The position numbers and the translations under genes are program-made. DNA of 64,000 nucleotides from Aeoliella straminimaris. GTDB taxonomy: Bacteria; Planctomycetota; Planctomycetia; Pirellulales; Lacipirellulaceae. Below are positions 8,971 through 17,371 of the stretch, in pieces (position 1 is the first letter of the stretch; each line of letters starts with the position of its first letter). The notes below the pieces were generated by a model. The model did not search any database and was not told the origin of the DNA. It saw only the letters and a program-made list of their open reading frames with translations. The stretch covers positions 1-64,000 of the forward strand of contig NZ_JAMXLR010000015.1 of the NCBI RefSeq assembly GCF_024054565.1. The letters run 5' to 3'.

Positions 8971-9720
8971 CTAGCCAGCCACCCGCCGTTGACGACAGGC
9001 GACCATCAGCCCCAGGCCGGCCAGGCCAACCATGGCGAGCGTCGAAGGCTCGGGCACCTGGCTGGGGGTAACGGCGTCGTACGCGCTGGCCGAATTCACG
9101 TAGTCCACGCGGAATTGGGCGAAACTCGTGTGGGGTCCGGCATTGGCGAACTCAACCAGGTAGCCAGCTTCGGCGGCCACCTGCCATTCGGCCCACACAT
9201 AACTGGTCGCGGCCGCCGCGTTGCCATCGTCGATGTCGTGCAACACTCCGGCCGAGGTGCCGCGATAGATCAACTTGGTAGGTGCAACACCGTCGAGCAG
9301 CACGGACGTTGGGTCGACTCCGCCTTGCACGCCAATTTGCAGCACGACCGTCGAAAAGGCCTCGGCCGTCGACAAGCCAGTCAAGCTGAGGTCGAAATTC
9401 ACCACCGAGTCAGCGGTGTAAATGTTATCGGTGCTCGCAAACAGCGGAACCGTTGGACCAGGGCCGGTGCCCGGAACGAAGTCGCTGGCCGAAAGCGTTG
9501 CGGAACCGGTGCCGAACTCGGCGACATCCGGCACGATGGGGCCAGCGAAAGGCGTGGGCTGCGACATCGTGGCAGCAAACTCATCCCACTCGAACTGGCC
9601 AGTGGACGGGGTACCAAGATCGGCAAACCAGTAGGGGCTCGTGTCGGTGTCGGACAGAGCAGCGGGGGCCAGTACCACGGTCATCAACAATCCCAGGCCA
9701 GTAACAAAAACGCGACTCAT
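8971..9720 (-). CDS. PEP-CTERM sorting domain protein
   Basis: A 249-residue exported protein starting at the ATG at 9720, with a signal peptide (VFVTGLGLLMTVVLAPAALS). The middle is a serine/threonine-rich beta-type domain I cannot name. The last 25 residues are the sorting signal: QVPEPSTLAMVGLAGLGLM then a basic CRQRRVAG end. It should be handled by exosortase and released to the outer surface or matrix. A start at 9762 is possible but would put 14 residues before the signal peptide. It is the first gene of the minus-strand group that continues with the DUF1559 protein. Confidence 0.85.
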   Translation of the reverse strand: MSRVFVTGLGLLMTVVLAPAALSDTDTSPYWFADLGTPSTGQFEWDEFAATMSQPTPFAGPIVPDVAEFGTGSATLSASDFVPGTGPGPTVPLFASTDNIYTADSVVNFDLSLTGLSTAEAFSTVVLQIGVQGGVDPTSVLLDGVAPTKLIYRGTSAGVLHDIDDGNAAAATSYVWAEWQVAAEAGYLVEFANAGPHTSFAQFRVDYVNSASAYDAVTPSQVPEPSTLAMVGLAGLGLMVACRQRRVAG

Positions 9721-9984
9721 TACACTTCTCCAAAAAATGCTCTGCCAAGAGGGGTTCATCACAGCATCAATTTCTTAGGCATCCCTCCGAGGCGGGATCC
9801 GCGAGGCAGAGCGAACTCTCGCGGACGGGGGACCAAGGGGTGCGGTCGCTGGCGAGCGAAATCCGATTCACGTGGCTGGCTAGGTATTGCGACTGCGTCT
9901 CAATAGCAATAAGATAGCGACCTCTCGCCAGGTGTCAACGGGCGTGTGTTTCAAGAAAAACCCTACAAAACAAGGCTCTTCCCC
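9721..9984. other. Divergent intergenic region with a hairpin
   Basis: This region separates the minus-strand PEP-CTERM gene from the plus-strand TPR gene and should hold both promoters. A hairpin TCCGCGAG (9798-9805) / CTCGCGGA (9818-9825) is the only clear structure. Around 9900-9960 the DNA is A-rich, which fits a promoter for the TPR-hemP pair. I see no iron-box (Fur) palindrome that I would defend. Confidence 0.35.
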
Positions 9985-10791
9985 ATGGAGACGCTAAAAA
10001 AACTCATATTCTCGTGCGAAAAATCGTGCCCAAGAAAATCTGCCTGTGGCAGGGCCCTCGATATGCACCGGCGGGGATTCACTCGGGGTGCGATCGATGT
10101 CCTGGAGGTCGAGTTGGCACGATCGCCGGACGAGGGACACCTTTGGCAGATCAGGGCCCTGCTGCTGTACCACGATGGCCGGCTTGCCGAGGCGCTACAC
10201 GACGTGGAGCGGGCGCAGATGCTGGTCCCGCTGATGCCCGCTGCGCGATTGGTGATGGCCGAGGGCCTGCGGCACCTGGGGCGGAAAGAGTTAGCCGGCG
10301 ATGTGTACCTGGCGCTGGCCGAATCGTGCTCGGCCGTCGATGAGATGCTGCCCCTCGTGCAGCATGGCCTGGGACGGCTGGGGATGTGGGCCGAAGTGGC
10401 GAGGCTTTGCCGATGGGTGCTGCACTTCTCGCCCGACGACGACCTGCAGTTGTACCTGCTGAGCCGCTCGTCGCTGCACCTGGGGCAGCCGGCCGAGTCG
10501 GTGGTACCGTTGCTCAGGCGGGCCGTCTATCTGGCACCGTCGGTCGAGCGCTACCGGGCGGCGCTCATCGTTCAACTGATCGAGCAGCGCCGCTGCGACG
10601 AGGCCTATAACGAACTGCGCCAACTGCCCGTCGCGGCGCTGGAAGGCATTTGCTGCAAGGGCTGCTTGCGGCGACTACTGGAACTGGCCATGGCCTACGG
10701 CGACTCGCCGCGGGCGGGGGTGTTTGCCGCGCAGCTTGCTTCGTTCGTTCCCCAGTCGGCCGCCCAGCAAGGAGATGCTCACCATGACTGA
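9985..10791 (+). CDS. Cysteine-rich TPR protein coupled to hemP
   Basis: A 268-residue protein of helix-turn-helix TPR-like repeats (for example RGFTRGAIDVLEVELARSP, HDGRLAEALHDVERAQMLVP, LHLGQPAESVVPLLRRAVYL). It has two cysteine clusters: near the N-terminus SCEKSCPRKSACG (residues about 10-22) and near the C-terminus GICCKGCLRRL, with a few more cysteines between. I chose the ATG at 9985; an in-frame GTG at 9946 would add 13 residues. Its stop codon overlaps the hemP start (ATG at 10784, stop at 10789-10791), so the two are translationally coupled. No signal peptide or membrane helix is seen. The cysteines could bind a metal, Fe-S or heme; this is inference. Function unknown. Confidence 0.75.
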   Translation: METLKKLIFSCEKSCPRKSACGRALDMHRRGFTRGAIDVLEVELARSPDEGHLWQIRALLLYHDGRLAEALHDVERAQMLVPLMPAARLVMAEGLRHLGRKELAGDVYLALAESCSAVDEMLPLVQHGLGRLGMWAEVARLCRWVLHFSPDDDLQLYLLSRSSLHLGQPAESVVPLLRRAVYLAPSVERYRAALIVQLIEQRRCDEAYNELRQLPVAALEGICCKGCLRRLLELAMAYGDSPRAGVFAAQLASFVPQSAAQQGDAHHD

Positions 10792-10942
10792 TGCACCCCA
10801 GACCAACGCACCGGAGCCACCGCCACGGCACATCGAGTCTGCCGCGCTCCTGCAAGGTGCACGCGAGATCGTCATCGAGCACGCAGGGCAGTGCTATCGG
10901 TTGCTAGTAACCAAGAACGACAAGCTGATTCTGCAGAAATAA
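10784..10942 (+). CDS. hemP: Hemin uptake protein HemP
   Basis: A 52-residue protein of the HemP/HmuP family. The C-terminal half, ALLQGAREIVIEHAGQCYR followed by LLVTKNDKLILQK, is the family signature: short beta strands ending in KLIL.K. Family members help regulate or support hemin uptake and bind heme or DNA. The ATG at 10784 has AAGGAG at 10769-10774 as its ribosome binding site, inside the upstream TPR gene, with which it overlaps by 8 bases. An ATG at 10775 is too close to that site. No TonB-dependent receptor or heme ABC transporter lies nearby, which is unusual. Confidence 0.85.
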   Translation: MTDAPQTNAPEPPPRHIESAALLQGAREIVIEHAGQCYRLLVTKNDKLILQK

Positions 10943-10955
10943 ACCGCAGAATTGC

Positions 10956-11711
10956 CTATGGAGCCAGCTCTTCACCCGGCTTTACGTCGGCCTTGCCAGG
11001 GACGGCGAAGCGGCCATAGTTCTTGCTGCAACGGTTGTACTCCGTGGCAAAGGCATCCGCGTCTTCGGGCGTGAACTTCCGGTCGATGGTCCGCTTGAAG
11101 TCCTTGAACTCGTACACGTGCACCACATAGTTGGATACCGGCTCGGTGCGACCATACTCGTCGGCGCCCTCACCCTCGCCCCTGCCCTCGGCTGCGGGAG
11201 CGTCGGATTGAGCTTCCGCCGGCTCGTCGGCAGGTTTGGTCTCCTCGACGGCTTCTGCGAGCTTCTCTTCGGGCTCGTCGTCGAAGATTTCCTTCTGCTT
11301 CTTGGCGTTGCCCTTCGTGGACTTCTTGGCCGGGGCTTTCTTCTTGCTCGACTCGGCCGGTTCTTTCTCCTCGGACTCCTCTTTGGCAGCCTTGGCTTTG
11401 GTCGTCTTGGCCTTCTTCGTTTCGGCCTTTTTGGTTTCGGCCTTGGCCTTCGACGCGTTCTTGGCAGGAGCCTTTTTGGCGGGAGCCTTCTTGGCCGGTG
11501 CTTTCTTCGCCCGCGACTTCGGCTTCTTCTCGGCGACTTCTTCTTCCTCGGGCTCCTCGGCTACTTCAGCCTCAGGCTCGTCTTCCTCTTCGTACTCATC
11601 TTCCTCTTCGTACTCATATTCGTACTCTTCGCCGTCTTCGTACTCGTCGTCGTCATCGTCGACGAATTCGTAGTCGCCATCGTACAGGTCGTTGTCGTCT
11701 TCGGCTGGCAT
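10956..11711 (-). CDS. Highly charged acidic/lysine-rich repeat protein
   Basis: A 251-residue protein from the ATG at 11709-11711. Residues 1-60 are almost all Asp/Glu/Tyr (DDDDDEYEDGEEYEYEYEEE), residues about 60-155 are Lys/Ala/Pro-rich with KKAPAKKAPAKKAPAK repeats like eukaryotic or bacterial histone H1-like proteins, then another Glu-rich stretch. The last 70 residues look folded (SNYVVHVYEFKDFKRTIDR, EDADAFATEYNRCSKNYGR). No signal peptide is seen. The basic part could bind DNA or RNA, the acidic part could neutralise it or bind partners. A family name is not certain. It is convergent with hemP, the stops only 13 bases apart. Confidence 0.75.
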   Translation of the reverse strand: MPAEDDNDLYDGDYEFVDDDDDEYEDGEEYEYEYEEEDEYEEEDEPEAEVAEEPEEEEVAEKKPKSRAKKAPAKKAPAKKAPAKNASKAKAETKKAETKKAKTTKAKAAKEESEEKEPAESSKKKAPAKKSTKGNAKKQKEIFDDEPEEKLAEAVEETKPADEPAEAQSDAPAAEGRGEGEGADEYGRTEPVSNYVVHVYEFKDFKRTIDRKFTPEDADAFATEYNRCSKNYGRFAVPGKADVKPGEELAP

Positions 11712-11861
11712 AGCAAGCAGCTTTTCGGCTGAGGGCTGGAGGTGGGGGCGAACAGACAATCCGCTAGTTGTGGCCCCGCGAGAAACCATCAGTATCAGGC
11801 GATTTGCCCGCGCCGTCAACGTGCCACCCAGGTACCCTCGAGCGGGCCTAATCCGCTAGAT

Positions 11862-13562
11862 CTAGCGGTGCGAGCTATCGGACGTCGTGCTCTGGACCAC
11901 TTGGCTGCGGGCGATTTCCAGGGCTTTCGACAGGGCGGTGTCCTGATCGGTGCCCCGATAGGCCGCCATGTGGCCTCCCTCCGGCAAGCCGTTGGCCCGT
12001 CGTACGACGATATCGGGCTGCACTCCGACCTGGCTGATGGGCTGTCCGTTGGGAGAGAAGAACTTGGCCGTGGTCAGGCGGATGCCAGCACCACCGTAGC
12101 CGAGCGGGAAGATACCCTGCACCGAACCCTTGCCGAAGCTTCGTTCGCCAACCACCGTGCCGCGGCGGTTGTCGCGGATGGCCGCGGCAAAGATCTCACT
12201 GGCACTGGCACTTTGATCGTCGATCAGCACCACCAGCGGAACCCGCCAGGTGCCGGCCCGGTGGGCTCGGTAGTCGAAGTCCTCGCCAGCACTGCGGCCG
12301 CGGGTCGAGACAATGCGTCCCTGGGCGACAAACTTGTCGGCCAGTTCCACACTCGAGGTCAGCAATCCACCAGGGTTGCCGCGCAGGTCGAGTACCAGCG
12401 TCCGCATCCCCTTGGCGTGCAGATCCCACAGGGCCTGCTCCAAGTCGCGGCTCGTGGTTTTCTGGAACACCGGCACCCGGGCGTAAGCCACGCCGTACGA
12501 GGCGTCGACAATCTCCACGCCTTCCAGGCTCGGTACATCCACATGCTCGCGACGCACATCCACGTCGAACGCTGGTCGTGCCAGACCGTTGGTCTTCGAC
12601 GGTACCACATGCACGCGGACGAAGCTGCCCTCTTCGCCAGTGAGCATGCCGGCGGCTTCGTCGGTGCTCATGGTGGTGATGTTCTTGTTGTCGATCATGG
12701 TGATCACGTCGCCCGCCTGAATGTTGGCTCGCTCGGCAGGGCTGTTGGGAATCACGCTCACGATCTCCAACCCACCCTCAGGCGAAGCTTTCAGCTCCAC
12801 GCCCAGGCCGACAAAGTTGCCTTCGATCTGCGAGTAGATCTCACGCAGTTGGTCGCCCGACAAGAATGCCGAGTAATGGTCCAGGCTGCCAGCCGCCGAG
12901 GCAGTGAATTCCAAAGCCACGGCCGTACGACTCAGACCAAGCTGCTGCGAAGCAATCTGGGCGACTTGTTGCTCGACGGCCACGGCCGCTTCCCGCGAAG
13001 TGACCTGACGATTGCGAAGCGGTGCGTAGATGGCCCGCCGGGTTTGCAGTACCGTCGCAGAATCGGCCTTGATGCCGTTGTGACGCAGGAAGTTGGTCTT
13101 GGTGAGGGCAACATCCACCGATTGCACGCCACGCTTGGCCAGCACACTCCATGGCGGCGCGTCGACGTAGTGCGACTCGATCCTCGCCATCAGCTCGCCG
13201 TACAGTTCGTCGGCTTGTGTTACTTCCAATGTCGAGACGGCATCCAGGAAGCTGTGATCGACGTACCGACGCTCCACCCCGTAGTGCAGGCGGGCGATGT
13301 CGAATCGCTCAGCCAGTTGACGGTCGTCCGGATGCTTGCGAACGGCTTCTTCGTATAGCGCCAGGGCGTCGCCCCAGCGGTGCTGACCTTCCAGCTCCCG
13401 ACCTTGGCTCAGGAGCTTCGTGATAACCTGAGGCATTGCCTCGCCGCTAATGGCGACGGCGTCGCCCTGGGCTCGTGCCACGGTGCCGGCCGTAAGGGCT
13501 GTAACGCCTACGGCTACCGCGGCAAGGAGTCGGAGTATCGCGCTGGGTTGCGAATGACGCAT
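11862..13562 (-). CDS. S41-family carboxy-terminal processing peptidase with PDZ domain
   Basis: A 566-residue exported protease of the CtpA/Prc (S41) type, which cuts proteins from their C-terminal ends in the periplasm. It has a signal peptide (LLAAVAVGVTALTAGTVARAQ), a TPR-like helical pair (about residues 45-85), a PDZ domain (GNFVGLGVELKASPEGGLE to AGDVITMIDNKNI, about residues 240-300), and the catalytic core with VLDLRGNPGG, the nucleophile Ser in DDQSASASEIFAAA (about 459) and the general-base Lys in GERSFGKGSVQ (about 484). The length is somewhat above the family average because of the N-terminal helical part. It is monocistronic as far as can be seen. Confidence 0.93.
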   Translation of the reverse strand: MRHSQPSAILRLLAAVAVGVTALTAGTVARAQGDAVAISGEAMPQVITKLLSQGRELEGQHRWGDALALYEEAVRKHPDDRQLAERFDIARLHYGVERRYVDHSFLDAVSTLEVTQADELYGELMARIESHYVDAPPWSVLAKRGVQSVDVALTKTNFLRHNGIKADSATVLQTRRAIYAPLRNRQVTSREAAVAVEQQVAQIASQQLGLSRTAVALEFTASAAGSLDHYSAFLSGDQLREIYSQIEGNFVGLGVELKASPEGGLEIVSVIPNSPAERANIQAGDVITMIDNKNITTMSTDEAAGMLTGEEGSFVRVHVVPSKTNGLARPAFDVDVRREHVDVPSLEGVEIVDASYGVAYARVPVFQKTTSRDLEQALWDLHAKGMRTLVLDLRGNPGGLLTSSVELADKFVAQGRIVSTRGRSAGEDFDYRAHRAGTWRVPLVVLIDDQSASASEIFAAAIRDNRRGTVVGERSFGKGSVQGIFPLGYGGAGIRLTTAKFFSPNGQPISQVGVQPDIVVRRANGLPEGGHMAAYRGTDQDTALSKALEIARSQVVQSTTSDSSHR

Positions 13563-14616
13563 TCTGTTTCGTTCCGTCTATGTATCGCGAATGGTTTGCA
13601 GCCTGGCTGAACCAGCGACTTCAAACCGAGCGGGGCAGGTTGCCGAACCGAAAGCAGCAAGGCCACTAGTCGGGGGCACAAGCGAATATAGGCCACGATT
13701 TGGGGGTGGTCAAAAAAACTGACACCACAAAATTCACAGCTATTCAATGCAGTGTGCCGCACGATCCGTACAAGCGCCTTATTGCACTTGCTTGGTGGCT
13801 GATTAGTGGTCCCGTGCCACCTCGCCGGAGCCTGCCGTCCTTGTCGATTGTCCGGATTCCACCGAACCTGTCGACAAGACCGCTCATGAAAAGGCGTCGT
13901 GCCAGAACGGCCGGCGACGTCACTATCGCCGGCCCTCGATCGCCGCCGGAGCTGAAAAGATCGCCGCTCCGTGGCTGTGTCTAGTAATACGCCCAACTGT
14001 CCACCAAGGTTCGCGCCGCTGGCAAACCCTCCGGTGAGGCCCGTTTTTTGGGCCAACTTGTTTTGGGCCAACTTCCCCCATTTAGATCCATGGTCCCAAT
14101 TGGCCCAAAACTCCGCGGCCTGGGGGATTCGTAACTCCTTTCTTGATAAGCGTTTATAACTTTGCCCAGTTCGAAGACCGAGCGAGTTTTGGTACATCGG
14201 TTAACCACACGTGGCCCAAAACTCTGATGGTGGCCATTTGCTCCGCAAATGAGCGAAGTGCCCCCCGCGGCCAGTTCGCAGATCAAGCGGCCTCACCTAC
14301 TCACCGCCTTCTGCCCACTGCCCACCGCCGACAACGCACCAGCCCTCAGCACGACCAGGGCCCTGACCCAGGCATTGATCGCCCGCATTGAAGAGCGGCC
14401 CTCTCGCTCGAAGGAGGCCTGGTTTGCGTTGTTTAGTTGCCGGTGCGACGCCGCCGACGACTTCCTGTTCCGGGCGACGCACAGCCCGCGGTTGCTCGGC
14501 CAGTTGAACAACGCGCGGCTGCAATGGTCGCGCGAGGTGCAATGACCAGCGTGCCAATGGCAATCGATGCGAAGAGTTTTCCTATCCATCACTGCAGAGT
14601 TTTAGGAGGCATTACG
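13563..14616. other. Gene-poor kilobase with repeated TTGGGCCAA motifs
   Basis: No convincing gene fills this kilobase except possibly a short frame at its right end (14249-14545). Between 14043 and 14222 the 10-mer TTTTGGGCCA occurs twice in direct orientation (around 14046 and 14062), each followed by ACTT, and its complement TGGCCCAAAA occurs around 14100 and 14212. The segment 14296-14340 is a pyrimidine-rich, degenerate stretch (CTGCCCACTGCCCACCGCC) of the kind seen in planctomycete spacer DNA. The long minus-strand frame at 13514-14197 has no recognisable protein character. It may be the relic of a lost gene or element. Confidence 0.4.
14249..14545 (+). CDS. Possible small protein or gene remnant
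   Basis: An open frame of 98 codons. The first 35 residues come from the degenerate spacer DNA and look non-coding, but the last 60 (TQALIARIEERPSRSKEAWF and on to NNARLQWSREVQ) have coding-like composition with GC-rich third positions. There is no convincing ribosome binding site and I recognise no family. It ends 71 bases before the secretin-like gene. It could be a short gene starting internally, the tail of a decayed gene, or chance. Confidence 0.25.
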   Translation: MSEVPPAASSQIKRPHLLTAFCPLPTADNAPALSTTRALTQALIARIEERPSRSKEAWFALFSCRCDAADDFLFRATHSPRLLGQLNNARLQWSREVQ

Positions 14617-15855
14617 ATGCGTTGTGTAACTATTGGATCGTTGTTGGCCCTTGGCCTGATGGTTTTCGGAGCTGCTCAGGCGCAGCAACCGGCCGGAGAG
14701 GCCGACGATCAACTGGTGCTGCGGACCTACGACGTGGGCGATCTGGTCATGAACGTGCACGACCATGCTTATCGCGAAGCAGTCACCCAAACGAACCGAG
14801 GCGGCCCGCAAGCGGCGAGCTCGAGCGAAGGTGGTTTCACTACAGCCCATCGTCCCACCGGCGCTCGCATTCAGTTCGCGCAGTATGGCGGTGGCATGGG
14901 CGGCGGTGGCGGGGGGTTCGGCGGTGGCAGAGGGGGATACATGGGAGGTGGCGGTGGTATGGAAGCTTCCACCGACAATGGAATGAACGTGACGCTCGGC
15001 GGCCTGATCGATGGTATTGTCACCACGATCGCGCCCGACAGTTGGAGCGATCGTGGCGGGGATGCCCAGATCACCGCAATTGGCAAGTCGATTGTCGTTA
15101 GCCAAACGCCACAGGTGCACCAAATGATCGCGGGACTGCTGGATGCACTTCGTTCGGGCTCCGGAAAACGTCAAACCTTGCGAGTCGACGCGCGGTGGCT
15201 GCTATTGATGTCCGACGACCTGGACAAGCTGCTGTCGGGCGACGAGGGAAAAATCGATCGCAAGACGCTCGAGTTTCTCACTCGCCAGCCAACCACCATT
15301 CGTGGCATCACCAAATGCTTCAGTGGCCAGAAGGTTTACCTGGTCAGTGGAACGCGGCGCAACATGGTGCAGTCGTACATCCCGGTGGTCGGCAGCGTCG
15401 AGGGCGACTGGACGCAACAACCTCGACTCGCTGGACGGCAGGGCTCCGTGATATCGCTGGTATCGGATCAAGGCGGTTTCGGGACAGGCAATTCTGTCGG
15501 CTATCAACCCATCGTCGGCACCTCGAACTTTGGAGCGTTGCTCGAGATTCGTCCGACGCTGGTCGTGGGCGACGAAGAGGTGACGGTCGATCTGAAGTCG
15601 ACGATTACCGTGCCAGGCCAGCGAACGGGAGCAGCGGTGGTGAGTCCGCCGGCCGATGGCGTAGCACCGTCGGTCGACCGGATCGCCATCGAAACCCAGC
15701 AGTTCGCCACCACGTTGCGGATGCCGCTGGGCGAGCCCTACTTGGTGGGTGGGATGACCTACGCACCAACCATCGGCGAATTCGGGGACCGCGGCGACGG
15801 GGAGAGCGCCAATCAAGAGAAGCCTCAGTTGTACCTGATTCTCGAACTACGGTAG
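14617..15855 (+). CDS. Secretin-like exported protein with glycine-rich segment
   Basis: A 412-residue exported protein with a signal peptide (MRCVTIGSLLALGLMVFGAA..AQ). The N-terminal region has TYDVGDLVMNVHD, the usual first strand of planctomycete secretin-type proteins. Residues about 88-120 are a Gly-rich low-complexity loop (GGGMGGGGGGFGGGRGG). Then come a ring-building-like segment (DAQITAIGKSIVVSQTPQVH, MIAGLLDALR) as in secretin N domains, and a beta-rich C-terminal part (LLEIRPTLVVGDEEVTVDL, QQFATTLRMPLGEPYLVGG) resembling secretin core strands. It is shorter than true PilQ/GspD proteins, so it may be a partial or specialised secretin relative. The ATG at 14617 has AGGAGG at 14604-14609. 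It is next to a PilT-type ATPase. Confidence 0.75.
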   Translation: MRCVTIGSLLALGLMVFGAAQAQQPAGEADDQLVLRTYDVGDLVMNVHDHAYREAVTQTNRGGPQAASSSEGGFTTAHRPTGARIQFAQYGGGMGGGGGGFGGGRGGYMGGGGGMEASTDNGMNVTLGGLIDGIVTTIAPDSWSDRGGDAQITAIGKSIVVSQTPQVHQMIAGLLDALRSGSGKRQTLRVDARWLLLMSDDLDKLLSGDEGKIDRKTLEFLTRQPTTIRGITKCFSGQKVYLVSGTRRNMVQSYIPVVGSVEGDWTQQPRLAGRQGSVISLVSDQGGFGTGNSVGYQPIVGTSNFGALLEIRPTLVVGDEEVTVDLKSTITVPGQRTGAAVVSPPADGVAPSVDRIAIETQQFATTLRMPLGEPYLVGGMTYAPTIGEFGDRGDGESANQEKPQLYLILELR

Positions 15856-15901
15856 AAAGGTCATCCGCGCGGGTGCGCCTGCTGACTTGAAACAACCGCT
15901 G

Positions 15902-15941
15902 GAACGGACCACAATCGCAAAGAAGCGATCGTGGTCCGTTC
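15902..15941. terminator. Strong hairpin between secretin-like gene and pilT
   Basis: GAACGGACCAC (15902-15912) pairs with GTGGTCCGTTC (15931-15941), and the inner AATCGC / GCGATC bases extend the stem. It lies 47 bases after the secretin-like stop and ends 3 bases before the annotated pilT ATG. It may terminate the first gene, or, if read through, control pilT translation. No T run follows. Confidence 0.55.
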
Positions 15942-15944
15942 TCC

Positions 15945-17162
15945 ATGATCAACTCTCCTCCTCCAAGATTTCATGAGTGGATGATGCCTGCCAACAATGC
16001 TGCGGTCCCGTCTGGAGGAGAAGTTGCCGGCGTTGATCAGACTTTCGAGCAAACGCGGCCCCGCCGTGGGTCGGAAGAGATCGACGCGTTTCTCCGCGGT
16101 GTGATCAAGACGGGGGCGTCCGACCTGCACCTCAAGGCGGGCCAATCGCCGCGACTCCGCATCGGCGGTCGCTTGCGCAAAGTTGACCAGGAGGCTGCCC
16201 CCAGCGAAGAGTTCGAGGCCCGCGTGCTCAGCCTGTTGAGCGACGAAGAACGGCAAACGCTGTTGCGCGAAGGATCGGTCGATATGGCCTACGATCTCGG
16301 GGGCGAGGCTCGGTTTCGCGTCAACGTGTACCAGCAAGAAACCGGCTTGTCGCTCGCGGCGCGGCTCGTGCCGCGGGAGATTCCCTCGTTCGATCAGTTG
16401 AATCTGCCGCCGATCATCGCGCGGACGGCAGACATGACGCGGGGCCTGGTGCTGGTGGCGGGAACCACTGGCAGTGGCAAGAGCAGCACCATCGCCGCGC
16501 TGCTGGAACGCATCAACCGCACCCGGCATGATCACATCGTCACCATCGAAGACCCTATCGAGTTTCTGTACGAGTGTAAGGATTCGCTGGTCGATCAACG
16601 CGAGGTTGGCATCAACGTACCAAGCTTCGACCTGGCGCTGCGGGCGCTATTGCGGGAAGACCCCGACGTGGTGCTGATTGGCGAGATGCGCGACGCCGAG
16701 ACCTTTCGCGCGGCGCTACAGGCGGCCGACACGGGACACCTGGTGTTCACCACGGTGCACGCCTCGAATGCGGCCCAATCGATATCGCGGCTGATCAACA
16801 TGTTTCCGCTGGACGAACAGCCCATGATCCGCCAGTCGCTGGTGCTCAGCCTGAAAGCGGTCATCTCCCAGATGCTGTTGCCATCGTGCGCCGAGGGCAT
16901 CGAACGAGTGCCGGCCGTCGAGATACTCATTTCGACGCCGATCGTTCGCAAGCTGATCTCCGAAGGCGAAGAGGATGAGCTGGGCGACGTGATTCGCAGC
17001 GGCGAAGAGGGCATGTTGGGATATGCCGAGTGCCTGGTCGACCTGTGCAACAAAGGGATGATCGACCGGGAAGTCGCCCTGCACGCCGCGCCCAACAAGG
17101 AGATGTTCCAACGCCTGCTGATGGGCATCAAGACGTCGGGCGTGCACTACTTCGGCGGGTAG
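15945..17162 (+). CDS. pilT: PilT-family type IV pilus retraction-type ATPase
   Basis: A 405-residue secretion ATPase of the GspE/PilT superfamily, PilT branch, a hexameric motor that takes apart type IV pili in the cytoplasm. The N-terminal PAS-like domain has GASDLHLKAGQSPRLRIGG (about residues 55-75). The Walker A motif GTTGSGKSST lies at about 173-182, the Asp box IEDPIEFLY follows, the Walker B region is VVLIGEMRD (about 241-249), and the His box is HLVFTTVHASNA. An in-frame ATG pair at 15981 lies outside the hairpin that crowds the first ATG and may be the true start. The C-terminal AIRAGE-like motif is weakly kept (RKLISEGEEDEL). No other pil genes are adjacent besides the secretin-like gene. 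Confidence 0.9.
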   Translation: MINSPPPRFHEWMMPANNAAVPSGGEVAGVDQTFEQTRPRRGSEEIDAFLRGVIKTGASDLHLKAGQSPRLRIGGRLRKVDQEAAPSEEFEARVLSLLSDEERQTLLREGSVDMAYDLGGEARFRVNVYQQETGLSLAARLVPREIPSFDQLNLPPIIARTADMTRGLVLVAGTTGSGKSSTIAALLERINRTRHDHIVTIEDPIEFLYECKDSLVDQREVGINVPSFDLALRALLREDPDVVLIGEMRDAETFRAALQAADTGHLVFTTVHASNAAQSISRLINMFPLDEQPMIRQSLVLSLKAVISQMLLPSCAEGIERVPAVEILISTPIVRKLISEGEEDELGDVIRSGEEGMLGYAECLVDLCNKGMIDREVALHAAPNKEMFQRLLMGIKTSGVHYFGG

Positions 17163-17371
17163 AACGGCACGGCGACCAGCAGCACCGCGGCCACGACCAG
17201 CTCGTTAGCTTGTAAGCAGCCGAGATGAACGGTTTCACCTCGGGCGACTTGCAGCACTAGGAGGACCTGCCGGCGATCGCGCAACTCGCGCCTGTGAGTT
17301 TAACTCGATCGCCGACAAGTACCACCTGGCATGCCTCGCGGTTATGACGCCAGCGAAGCCAGCTACCCTAC

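Noticed and set aside
10775-10942. Earlier ATG at 10775 as the hemP start
   Set aside because: It lies directly against the AAGGAG site, which is well spaced only for the ATG at 10784.
11742-13358. 538-codon plus-strand frame opposite the S41 protease
   Set aside because: No domain is recognisable and it covers a well-supported protease gene on the other strand.
13514-14197. 227-codon minus-strand frame in the spacer upstream of the S41 protease
   Set aside because: It runs through repeat-like DNA, has no ribosome binding site, and the composition is not protein-like.
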